Below are positions 6,694 to 13,217 of a DNA stretch of 13,217 nucleotides, piece after piece (position 1 is the first letter of the stretch; the number at the start of each line of letters is the position of its first letter). The notes under the pieces are model-generated. The model worked only from the letters and a program-made list of their open reading frames with translations, did no database searches and was not told where the DNA came from. Source of the stretch: Flavobacteriaceae bacterium UBA7433 (GTDB lineage: Bacteria; Bacteroidota; Bacteroidia; Flavobacteriales; Flavobacteriaceae); NCBI GenBank assembly GCA_002477565.1, contig DLQL01000101.1, positions 15,404 to 28,620 of the forward strand, written 5' to 3'. Both the position numbers and the translations under genes were made by a program.

Positions 6694-7422
6694 TCAACTG
6701 CGTTTGAATTCGCTCAGTAAAATGGCGGTTGCGGATGCCACGTTGAGACTTTCGGTCTTTTGAAGGATTCCAAATCGAGGTATGGAAAGGCGATGTGTAC
6801 ACTGTTTTTGAATTTCTTGACAAACGCCATTGGCCTCATTTCCCATGATCAAAATCGCTTCCTCTGGCAAGTTGCTTTTGTACACATCTTCTCCGTTCAT
6901 ATCTGCCATGTATTTTGGAGCGGTACTCGTTTGCAAATACCTTTCCAAATCGACATAATGAATCTGAACTCGTGTCAAAGAACCCATCGTGGCCTGCACT
7001 ACTTTCGGGTTGAAACAATCAACGGTGTTTTTGTTACAAACAAGCTGTGAGATTCCAAACCAGTCACAAAGACGGATGATGGTTCCCAGATTTCCAGGAT
7101 CATTGACCCCGTCCAAAGCAAGGACCAATCCGCGAGCGTCCAACATTTCTTTTTTGGGAATTCGAAACAAGGCCAACACGCCACTCGGATTTGTCAAAGC
7201 ACTGATTTTTTTTATCTCGGAAGGAACCACTACTTGAACGTTGAAAGCATCAAACGTACTGTGAAGCGCATCGGTCACAAACAGTGCATCCAATTCAAAG
7301 GAAGAGGACAGAAACTCTTGAACAGTTTTCGTTCCCTCTACAACAAAAAGACCGTGCTTGTGTCGGGATTTTTTTTGATTCAAACTTCGAATCAATTTGA
7401 TTTGATTTTTAGACAAACTCAT
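6694..7422 (-). CDS. SpoU/TrmH-family RNA 2'-O-ribose methyltransferase
   Basis: SAM-dependent enzyme methylating a ribose 2'-OH in rRNA or tRNA. I chose the ATG at 7422, giving 242 residues beginning MSLSKNQIKLI, because conserved family sequence starts there. The frame stays open upstream to an ATG at 7572, but those 50 codons encode no recognisable domain and overlap the predicted promoter region. An RNA-binding N-terminal domain spans about 1-90 (FVVEG at 26-30). The SPOUT knot follows, with motif 1 at 103-116 (LDGVNDPGNLGTII, then R117), motif 2 IMGNEANGV at 192-200 and motif 3 with IPRFG and ESLNVASA at 214-231. The exact target (RlmB-like, TrmH-like or another) cannot be decided, so no symbol is given. 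It is divergent from tamL and convergent with porT. Confidence 0.9.
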   Translation of the reverse strand: MSLSKNQIKLIRSLNQKKSRHKHGLFVVEGTKTVQEFLSSSFELDALFVTDALHSTFDAFNVQVVVPSEIKKISALTNPSGVLALFRIPKKEMLDARGLVLALDGVNDPGNLGTIIRLCDWFGISQLVCNKNTVDCFNPKVVQATMGSLTRVQIHYVDLERYLQTSTAPKYMADMNGEDVYKSNLPEEAILIMGNEANGVCQEIQKQCTHRLSIPRFGILQKTESLNVASATAILLSEFKRS

Positions 7423-7502
7423 CGATCTATTCTTTTCTGACTTTTGATTTGGAAACGCCACCACCTCTTTTGAAGATTGTGTATGCAGCTGGTTCGGGAA
7501 AA

Positions 7503-7510
7503 CAAAAATA
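7503..7510 (-). promoter_or_regulatory. Possible promoter element for the RNA methyltransferase gene
   Basis: On the minus strand the sequence reads TATTTTTG, a TAnnTTTG match about 80 bases before the chosen ATG at 7422. No -33 TTTG at 17-23 bases was found. If it is used, the ATG at 7572 could not be the start, because it would lie upstream of the transcript. Confidence 0.35.
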
Positions 7511-7560
7511 CACTTTTTAAAAACGAAATGTAAAATAAAACCAATCTGCACATTTTTAGA

Positions 7561-7590
7561 TTTGTTTTCCAATCAAAAAGAGTATTTTTG
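7561..7590 (+). promoter_or_regulatory. tamL promoter
   Basis: TTTG (7561-7564) is followed after 18 bases by TATTTTTG (7583-7590), a full match to the Bacteroidota -33/-7 consensus. Transcription should start near 7596, only about 9 to 18 bases before the two candidate TTG start codons of tamL. Confidence 0.6.
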
Positions 7591-7604
7591 AGGGCAATCT
7601 CAAT

Positions 7605-10112
7605 TTGTGTTTATTGAAATCAAAGTTTACATCCTCGCTGCTGTTTTTGGCTGGAATTTCTTTTGTACTGCCTTCGTGCAACAGTACAAAATACGTTCCA
7701 GAAGGATCGTATTTATTGAAAAAAAATCAAATTTATTCGGATGGAAAGCCGCTTGTCAATTCCGAGGTCAAAAATTTTATCATCCAAAGACCCAATCAAA
7801 AATCTCTTGGGCTGCCACTCTCTTTGTACTTTTACAATTTGGGAAACAAAGCGTACGAAAAGACTTATTCTGAATGGTTGCAAAAACACCCTAAAACAGT
7901 GGAGCGTTTCAAAAAAGTGTTTTCAGAAAAGCAACTGCACCAAGTTGGAAATTCGTATGCTTCGTTTCAGAATTGGTTTTTAAAAGGAGGGGAAGCTCCC
8001 GTCGTTTGGAGCGAAAAAAAATCCAAGCAAAGTGCAAAAAAACTTCAGACTTACTTCTTTAATGAAGGGTATTTCAATGCAGAAGTCACCTATTCTATTG
8101 ATTTGAAACTCAAAAAAGCCAGTAGCTCTTACCACATCACCAAACACCAACCCACTTATCTAGACAAGATCAAAGTGGCAATTGACTCCAAAATAGTTGA
8201 TTCCCTTTACAAAAGTACTGTTGCGCATTCCTTCCTGCAAAAAGGCAAACGGTATCGGGATGAAAATTTCCGAAAGGAAGCCAATCGATTGACGGCTCTC
8301 TTCCGAAACGCGGGTGTGTACCACTTTTCGAAAAACCAAATTGGATTTTACGAGATTGACACCCTCGCTCCCAATCACAAAACGAATGTTTTGATGAAAA
8401 TTACGGACCGCTTGTCGGAAAAGGACGGCACCATCACGAGCCATCCTCTGCAAGTACAAAAGATTTCTAAAATTGGGATTTTTACCGATTACAGTTATGC
8501 GAGAAAAGACGAGCTCTACAGGGATACTGTTCACTACAACGGCTACACTTTTTTTTCACATGACAAATTGAAATACCAGCCCAAGACTTTTTTAAATGCT
8601 GTTTTTATTGAGCCCGGACAAATCTACAAAGACAGTATGCGAAACCTCACGAGAAAGCACTTGAAACTTTTAAAAAACTTCAAACTGGTAAAGATTCGCT
8701 ACAAAGAAATCAACGACAAAGAACTTTCGGCTTCCATCGTGCTGACTCCTATGAAAAAATACGCGATTGGGATCAATACGGAGGCCATTCATTCTAACAT
8801 CAAACAATTGGGGTTTTCTGGAGGGTTTTCTTTTGTAAACAGAAACACTTTCAAAGGTGCTGAAATTTTTAAATTGTCATTTCAGGGAGCTGTTTTTGAC
8901 ATTTCAAACAGCATTGGAAACAACCAAAAACCCTTTAATTCTTGGGAAATAGGAGCCGATGCTTCTTTGGAAATGCCGCGTTTTATCTTGCCGCTTCAAA
9001 GTCAAAAACTCATCTCTAAAAGAATGCAGCCAAAGACGGTAATTTCTGTAGGTACCAGTTTTCAAAAAAACATCGGATTGGACAAGCAAAAATTTACGGG
9101 AATTGTCGATTTTTCTTGGACATCTAGCAAAACCCAAAAACACACGATCGAACTCATCAACACCCAGTATGTAAAAAACCTAAATAAAGCGGAATATTTC
9201 AACGTCTATTCTTCTGAATATCAAAAGTTAAAAGCCCTTCAAGAAGATTTCTTTCCCGGTGTAAATTTGACCACAAGCACAGCCATCGGCTTTATCAAAA
9301 GCTCCATCGATTCCGACTTTAAAGACCAACAGCCTGAAGACTACCAGTTGGCAAAAAACATTGAAAAACGACATGAAATTCTCACCTCAGATTATGTGAG
9401 TCCTTCTGTATCCTACGAATACATTTACAACAGCCAGTCTGATTTTAAAGACAAGCACTACGCTTTTTTCAAAGGGAAGATTTCCACTTCTGGAAACATC
9501 ACTTCTGGAATCAGCAAGGCCGAAATTGACGGAGTAAAGACCTTTTTGGACATTCCCATTGCTCAGTTTGTAAGAACGGATTTTGAATTCAAAAGATTTT
9601 GGAAAGTCTCGAACTCTTCTGTGCTGGCTTTTCGTAGTTTTTTGGGAATCGCCCTGCCTTATGGAAATTCTTCCGAGATCCCTTTTACCAACAGTTACTT
9701 TATTGGTGGGTCCAGTGATATTCGCGCTTGGAAGACTTATGACCTAGGGCCAGGCTCCAGCAAAACAGGGCTTGAATTCAACGTGGGAAATTTCAAATTG
9801 ATTTCCAGCCTGGAATACCGCTTTGACATGACCAAAAGCTTGAAAGGAGCTTTGTTTGTGGATGCTGGAAATATCTGGGACATCACAGACTCGAAACTGA
9901 CCAAGCAGGACGAAAAATTTATCGGAATCAAATCTTTGAAAAATGCGGCCTTGGGATCTGGTTTTGGGATTCGTTACGATTTCAACTTTTTGGTGTTGCG
10001 CTTGGACTTGGGCTTCAAAACCTACGAACCTTACTTGACGGACAACAAATGGTTCCGACATTACAACTTTGCCAACGCGGTTTTAAATATTGGGATCAAC
10101 TATCCTTTTTAA
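7605..10112 (+). CDS. tamL: Omp85-family outer-membrane lipoprotein TamL
   Basis: BamA/TamA-like protein of the translocation and assembly module, predicted to help place proteins or lipids in the outer membrane with an inner-membrane TamB partner (not in this window). The 835 residues begin with a signal sequence ending in L-P-S-C (Cys25), then NSTKYVPEG-x-YLL-x-KN, typical of the lipidated Bacteroidota form. POTRA-type domains cover roughly 30-380. The barrel begins near 383 (KKYAIGIN) and ends with NYPF. The conserved loop motif appears as GGSSDIRAW at 701-709, in place of the usual R-G-(F/Y). No ATG exists between the upstream in-frame stop (TAG at 7557) and the signal sequence, so the start is TTG at 7605 or TTG at 7614; the second gives MKSKFTSSLLFLAG, which looks more natural. 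The gene is divergent from the RNA methyltransferase. Confidence 0.88.
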   Translation: MCLLKSKFTSSLLFLAGISFVLPSCNSTKYVPEGSYLLKKNQIYSDGKPLVNSEVKNFIIQRPNQKSLGLPLSLYFYNLGNKAYEKTYSEWLQKHPKTVERFKKVFSEKQLHQVGNSYASFQNWFLKGGEAPVVWSEKKSKQSAKKLQTYFFNEGYFNAEVTYSIDLKLKKASSSYHITKHQPTYLDKIKVAIDSKIVDSLYKSTVAHSFLQKGKRYRDENFRKEANRLTALFRNAGVYHFSKNQIGFYEIDTLAPNHKTNVLMKITDRLSEKDGTITSHPLQVQKISKIGIFTDYSYARKDELYRDTVHYNGYTFFSHDKLKYQPKTFLNAVFIEPGQIYKDSMRNLTRKHLKLLKNFKLVKIRYKEINDKELSASIVLTPMKKYAIGINTEAIHSNIKQLGFSGGFSFVNRNTFKGAEIFKLSFQGAVFDISNSIGNNQKPFNSWEIGADASLEMPRFILPLQSQKLISKRMQPKTVISVGTSFQKNIGLDKQKFTGIVDFSWTSSKTQKHTIELINTQYVKNLNKAEYFNVYSSEYQKLKALQEDFFPGVNLTTSTAIGFIKSSIDSDFKDQQPEDYQLAKNIEKRHEILTSDYVSPSVSYEYIYNSQSDFKDKHYAFFKGKISTSGNITSGISKAEIDGVKTFLDIPIAQFVRTDFEFKRFWKVSNSSVLAFRSFLGIALPYGNSSEIPFTNSYFIGGSSDIRAWKTYDLGPGSSKTGLEFNVGNFKLISSLEYRFDMTKSLKGALFVDAGNIWDITDSKLTKQDEKFIGIKSLKNAALGSGFGIRYDFNFLVLRLDLGFKTYEPYLTDNKWFRHYNFANAVLNIGINYPF

Positions 10113-10116
10113 AAAT

Positions 10117-10124
10117 TACTTTTG
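10117..10124 (+). promoter_or_regulatory. Distal candidate promoter element upstream of fbaA
   Basis: TACTTTTG fits TAnnTTTG and is identical to the proximal fbaA element at 10224-10231. It lies four bases after the tamL stop codon. The nearest upstream TTG (10090-10092) is 24 bases away, slightly outside the usual spacing. It may be a second fbaA start site or a chance match. Confidence 0.25.
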
Positions 10125-10223
10125 TGTGGCTGTCTGAAAATAAGTGGCTGCATTCCCTACATCGTTTTCGCTTTTTTTTAGGGTATCTTAATGTAGAAGT
10201 TTCAAAAGAATGGATTAAATTCA

Positions 10224-10231
10224 TACTTTTG
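10224..10231 (+). promoter_or_regulatory. -7 element of the fbaA promoter
   Basis: TACTTTTG matches TAnnTTTG. A partial -33 box TTTC (10200-10203) lies 20 bases upstream. The expected start is near 10237, giving a leader of about 27 AT-rich bases with no Shine-Dalgarno sequence before the ATG at 10264. Confidence 0.5.
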
Positions 10232-10263
10232 CGGAACATTTTTCATTTAAAAACTTAATAACC

Positions 10264-11331
<1,068 letters not shown>

Positions 11332-11360
11332 AGAGTGTTGTAAAATAAAATTTCAAATAA

Positions 11361-11399
11361 GAGAAACTGAATATATTTCAGTTTCTCTTTATTTTTTTT
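11361..11399 (+). terminator. Intrinsic terminator after fbaA
   Basis: A perfect 11-base-pair stem GAGAAACTGAA (11361-11371) pairs with TTCAGTTTCTC (11377-11387) around a 5-base loop. It is followed by a T-rich tract interrupted by one A (11388-11399). It begins 30 bases after the fbaA stop. Confidence 0.9.
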
Positions 11400-11401
11400 A
11401 G

Positions 11402-11409
11402 TAAATTTA
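11402..11409 (+). promoter_or_regulatory. Weak -7-like element before accD
   Basis: TAAATTTA differs from TAnnTTTG only in the last base and lies 20 bases before the accD ATG. It directly follows the fbaA terminator, so a new promoter is expected here. No clear -33 box is visible, because that position falls in the terminator stem. Confidence 0.35.
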
Positions 11410-11429
11410 CCCCTTAAAATAGAACGAAT

Positions 11430-12287
11430 ATGTCATCTTGGTTTAAGAGAATAGAAAAAGGGATCAATACCCCTACAGAAGCTAAAAAAGATGTGCCAAA
11501 AGGACTTTGGTACAAGACTCCGAGTGGCAAGATTGTCGACACGGAAGACTTGAAACAAAATCTATATGTAAGTCGTGAAGATGGTTACCATGTTCGCATC
11601 GGTAGTGCAGAGTATTTTGAGATTTTATTCGACGATGCATACGAAGAGTTAAACAGCGACTTAGAAGCCAAAGATCCTCTTAAATTTAAAGATACGAAGG
11701 CATATCCAGACCGTTTGAAAGAGGCTCAGAAAAAAACAGCACTAAAAGATGCCGTTCGCACAGCTGTCGGAAAATCCCTCGGCCAAGACTTGGTCATTGC
11801 TTGTATGGATTTTGCATTTATTGGTGGGTCTATGGGAAGTGTTGTTGGTGAAAAAATAGCGCGGGCAATCGACTACTCGATACAAAACAAAATTCCTTTT
11901 CTGATGATTTCAAAATCTGGAGGAGCGCGCATGCAGGAAGCGCCACTTTCTTTGATGCAAATGGTCAAAACTTCTGCAAAACTGGCCTTGTTGGCAAAAG
12001 CAAAAATACCCTACATCTCTCTATGTACAGATCCTACTACTGGAGGAATTACAGCTTCTTTTGCCATGTTGGGAGACATCAACATTGCAGAACCCAACGC
12101 ACTGATCGCTTTTGCAGGCCCTCGGGTGGTAAAAGACACGACAGGAAAAGACCTTCCAAAAGGATTTCAACGTTCTGAATTTTTGTTAGAACACGGATTC
12201 TTAGATGCCATCTACGAAAGAAAAGACCTCAAAGATCAAATCAACTTGTACATCGACTTGATTCAAAATCAAAAGATAAGAGCTTAA
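11430..12287 (+). CDS. accD: Acetyl-CoA carboxylase carboxyltransferase subunit beta
   Basis: Beta half of the carboxyltransferase that moves CO2 from biotin to acetyl-CoA, making malonyl-CoA for fatty acid synthesis; it works with AccA, not in this window. The 285 residues align along their length with E. coli AccD. Diagnostic stretches are FAFIGGSMGSVVGEK (128-142), SKSGGARMQEA (161-171), LMQMVKTSAKLA (175-186), DPTTGG-x-TASFAMLGD-x-NIAEP (201-222) and AFAGPRV (227-233). The N-terminal zinc ribbon is degenerate: between Trp27 and Arg56, where E. coli has two C-x-x-C pairs, there is no cysteine at all (KTPSGK, then VSREDGYHVR). I believe this is usual for flavobacterial AccD. The protein also lacks the long C-terminal tail of the E. 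coli enzyme. A terminator follows it. Confidence 0.96.
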   Translation: MSSWFKRIEKGINTPTEAKKDVPKGLWYKTPSGKIVDTEDLKQNLYVSREDGYHVRIGSAEYFEILFDDAYEELNSDLEAKDPLKFKDTKAYPDRLKEAQKKTALKDAVRTAVGKSLGQDLVIACMDFAFIGGSMGSVVGEKIARAIDYSIQNKIPFLMISKSGGARMQEAPLSLMQMVKTSAKLALLAKAKIPYISLCTDPTTGGITASFAMLGDINIAEPNALIAFAGPRVVKDTTGKDLPKGFQRSEFLLEHGFLDAIYERKDLKDQINLYIDLIQNQKIRA

Positions 12288-12293
12288 AAAATC

Positions 12294-12318
12294 GTCCCTA
12301 TCTCGGGACTTTATTTTA
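12294..12318 (+). terminator. Probable intrinsic terminator after accD
   Basis: GTCCC (12294-12298) pairs with GGGAC (12305-12309) around a 6-base loop, followed by a T-rich tract TTTATTTTA. The stem is short, but upstream A's can pair with part of the downstream T's. It lies 6 bases after the accD stop. Confidence 0.7.
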
Positions 12319-12379
12319 TACTTCACTCTTAAAAAACACTTTTGAAACACATTACTTAGCCTACTGATTTCAAAGGATT

Positions 12380-12408
12380 TGGAATGAAAATTATTTATTT
12401 TAATTCCA
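12380..12408. repeat. Imperfect 29-base inverted repeat upstream of the rpsO promoter
   Basis: TGGAAT (12380-12385) and AAAAT (12387-12391) pair with ATTTT (12397-12401) and ATTCCA (12403-12408), with one G/A mismatch and a 5-base centre TATTT. It ends 11 bases before the -33 TTG of rpsO. It could be an operator or a second weak terminator; the lack of a T tract afterwards argues against the latter. Confidence 0.4.
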
Positions 12409-12419
12409 GTACTTCTTCA

Positions 12420-12449
12420 TTGTTAAATTCAAAAATAATAGTATATTTG
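12420..12449 (+). promoter_or_regulatory. rpsO promoter
   Basis: TTG (12420-12422) and TATATTTG (12442-12449) are 19 bases apart, matching the Bacteroidota consensus. Transcription should begin near 12455, giving a leader of about 55 bases that opens with a hairpin. Confidence 0.65.
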
Positions 12450-12454
12450 CAGCC

Positions 12455-12472
12455 TTGATAATTCATTATCAA
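12455..12472 (+). promoter_or_regulatory. Hairpin at the 5' end of the rpsO leader
   Basis: TTGATAA (12455-12461) and TTATCAA (12466-12472) form a perfect 7-base-pair stem with a TTCA loop, right at the predicted transcription start. It may protect the 5' end of the mRNA, act as a protein-binding site, or be a DNA operator. It does not cover the start codon at 12510. Confidence 0.45.
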
Positions 12473-12509
12473 TACATAAAAATTATTAATACTAAAATTT
12501 AATGTTAGC

Positions 12510-12779
12510 ATGTATTTAACACAAGAAGTAAAAAAAGAAATTTTCAAAAAACACGGTGGATCTGAAACAAACACAGGTGCAACAGAAGCTCAAATCGCTT
12601 TGTTCACTCACCGAATCGATCATTTAACAGAGCACTTAAAAGGAAATCGCAAAGATTTTAACACAGAGCGTTCTCTTGTTAAATTGGTAGGTAAGCGCAG
12701 AAGTCTACTTGACTACTTGATCAAAACCGATATCGTAAGATACCGTGAAATCATCAAGGAATTGGGACTAAGAAAATAA
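12510..12779 (+). CDS. rpsO: 30S ribosomal protein S15
   Basis: Primary rRNA-binding protein of the small subunit platform, contacting 16S rRNA helices. The 89 residues match the usual S15 length and pattern: G-x-x-x-x-x-TGATEAQIALFTHRI (17-36), HLTEHLK (38-44), KDF-x-x-x-RSL-x-KLV (48-60), KRRSLLDYL (62-70) and the C-terminal RY-x-x-II-x-x-LGLRK (77-89). The ATG at 12510 is preceded by an A/T-rich stretch with no Shine-Dalgarno sequence. An earlier ATG at 12502 opens only a five-codon frame. A strong terminator follows, then pnp, the classic rpsO-pnp order. Confidence 0.97.
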   Translation: MYLTQEVKKEIFKKHGGSETNTGATEAQIALFTHRIDHLTEHLKGNRKDFNTERSLVKLVGKRRSLLDYLIKTDIVRYREIIKELGLRK

Positions 12780-12787
12780 AAACACCT

Positions 12788-12820
12788 AAAAAGAGGCAAT
12801 TTCTATTGCCTCTTTTTTTT
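12788..12820 (+). terminator. Intrinsic terminator between rpsO and pnp
   Basis: AAAAAGAGGCAAT (12788-12800) pairs with ATTGCCTCTTTTT (12805-12817) around a TTCT loop. This makes a 13-base-pair stem running straight into a T tract ending at 12820. It lies 8 bases after the rpsO stop. Partial read-through into pnp would be needed if pnp has no promoter of its own. Confidence 0.9.
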
Positions 12821-12909
12821 AGCATTCTTTACCGATTACTACTCCACAGGGAATTCAACAAGCCCGAACAACACACAACACACATTTTATCAATCTAGAA
12901 TTAAAACGT

Positions 12910-13217
12910 ATGATTCCAAAAGTATTTAACGAGGTCATCGACCTTGGCGATGGAAGAACCATCACATTAGAGACCGGAAAACTAGCCAAACAAGCGCACG
13001 GTTCCGTTGTTGTAAGAATGGGAGACGCAATGTTATTGTGTACTGTAGTGTCCAACTACAAACAAAGCCCTGTTGACTTTCTACCTTTGACCGTAGACTA
13101 CAGAGAAAAATTTGCCGCTGCCGGAAGGTATCCTGGTGGATTTTTTAAGAGAGAAGCAAGACCTAGTGATGGAGAAGTCCTGACCATGCGTTTGGTGGAC
13201 CGTGTATTGCGTCCTTT
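12910..13217 (+). CDS. pnp: Polyribonucleotide nucleotidyltransferase (PNPase), N-terminal part
   Basis: Phosphorolytic 3'-to-5' exoribonuclease that degrades mRNA and can add tails. Only the first 102 codons are present; the frame is open through the right edge. The visible protein starts MIPKVFNEVIDLGDGRTI and continues with ETGKLAKQAHGSVVVRMGDA, VDFLPLTVDYREKFAAAGR, PGGFFKREARPSDGE and RLVDRVLRPF. These are the conserved first-RNase-PH-domain signatures of bacterial PNPase, including the FFxxR-like loop seen here as FFKREARP. The ATG at 12910 is the only reasonable start. The 89-base gap after the rpsO terminator has no TAnnTTTG element and contains a CA-rich run (12868-12884). Confidence 0.95.
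   Translation, partial: MIPKVFNEVIDLGDGRTITLETGKLAKQAHGSVVVRMGDAMLLCTVVSNYKQSPVDFLPLTVDYREKFAAAGRYPGGFFKREARPSDGEVLTMRLVDRVLRP

Noticed and set aside
6679..6700. CAGTT/AACTG stem between the convergent porT and methyltransferase genes as a two-way terminator
   Set aside because: Five pairs with a 12-base loop and no proper T tract on either side is too weak to call.
7423..7572. A 50-codon N-terminal extension of the RNA methyltransferase
   Set aside because: The frame is open to an ATG at 7572, but family similarity starts at the ATG at 7422 and the extension covers the likely promoter. It does not look like a targeting or RNA-binding domain.

Overview
The window looks like ordinary chromosomal core DNA from a member of the Bacteroidota, most likely family Flavobacteriaceae. 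Four things point there: AT-rich intergenic DNA with repeated TAnnTTTG promoter elements, starts without Shine-Dalgarno sequences, menaquinone and type IX secretion genes side by side, and Bacteroidota-type versions of AccD, ProRS and the Nfu protein. No mobile element, CRISPR array, prophage or rRNA was seen. All identifications come from reading the sequence; nothing was searched.

Layout. Positions 1-19 hold the 5' end of a tRNA-Glu on the minus strand, running off the left edge, with two minus-strand promoters upstream. proS (prolyl-tRNA synthetase) follows on the minus strand. It shares a compact, nearly palindromic divergent promoter (about 1743-1770) with a plus-strand pair: an unusual Tyr-rich, Ser/Arg-tailed putative lipoprotein and an OmpP1/FadL-type outer-membrane protein. 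Next comes a plus-strand operon of a double-N-domain Nfu iron-sulfur scaffold, ubiE/menG and porT, with gaps of only 18-22 bases. A SpoU/TrmH-family RNA methyltransferase on the minus strand converges on porT and diverges from tamL, an Omp85-family lipoprotein. Then fbaA, accD, rpsO and the truncated start of pnp follow on the plus strand, with clear intrinsic terminators after fbaA, accD and rpsO.

Functions. There are three groups: translation and RNA (tRNA-Glu, proS, the rRNA/tRNA methyltransferase, rpsO, pnp); central metabolism (fbaA, accD, ubiE, Nfu scaffold); and outer-membrane biogenesis or secretion (tamL, porT, the FadL-like porin, the lipoprotein).

No clearly new system is visible. 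The observations most worth a second look are the low-complexity lipoprotein and its linked porin, the overlapping palindromic divergent promoter at proS, loss of the zinc-ligand cysteines in both ProRS and AccD, a palindrome inside the spacer of the promoter at 159-189, and a non-ATG, almost leaderless start for tamL.
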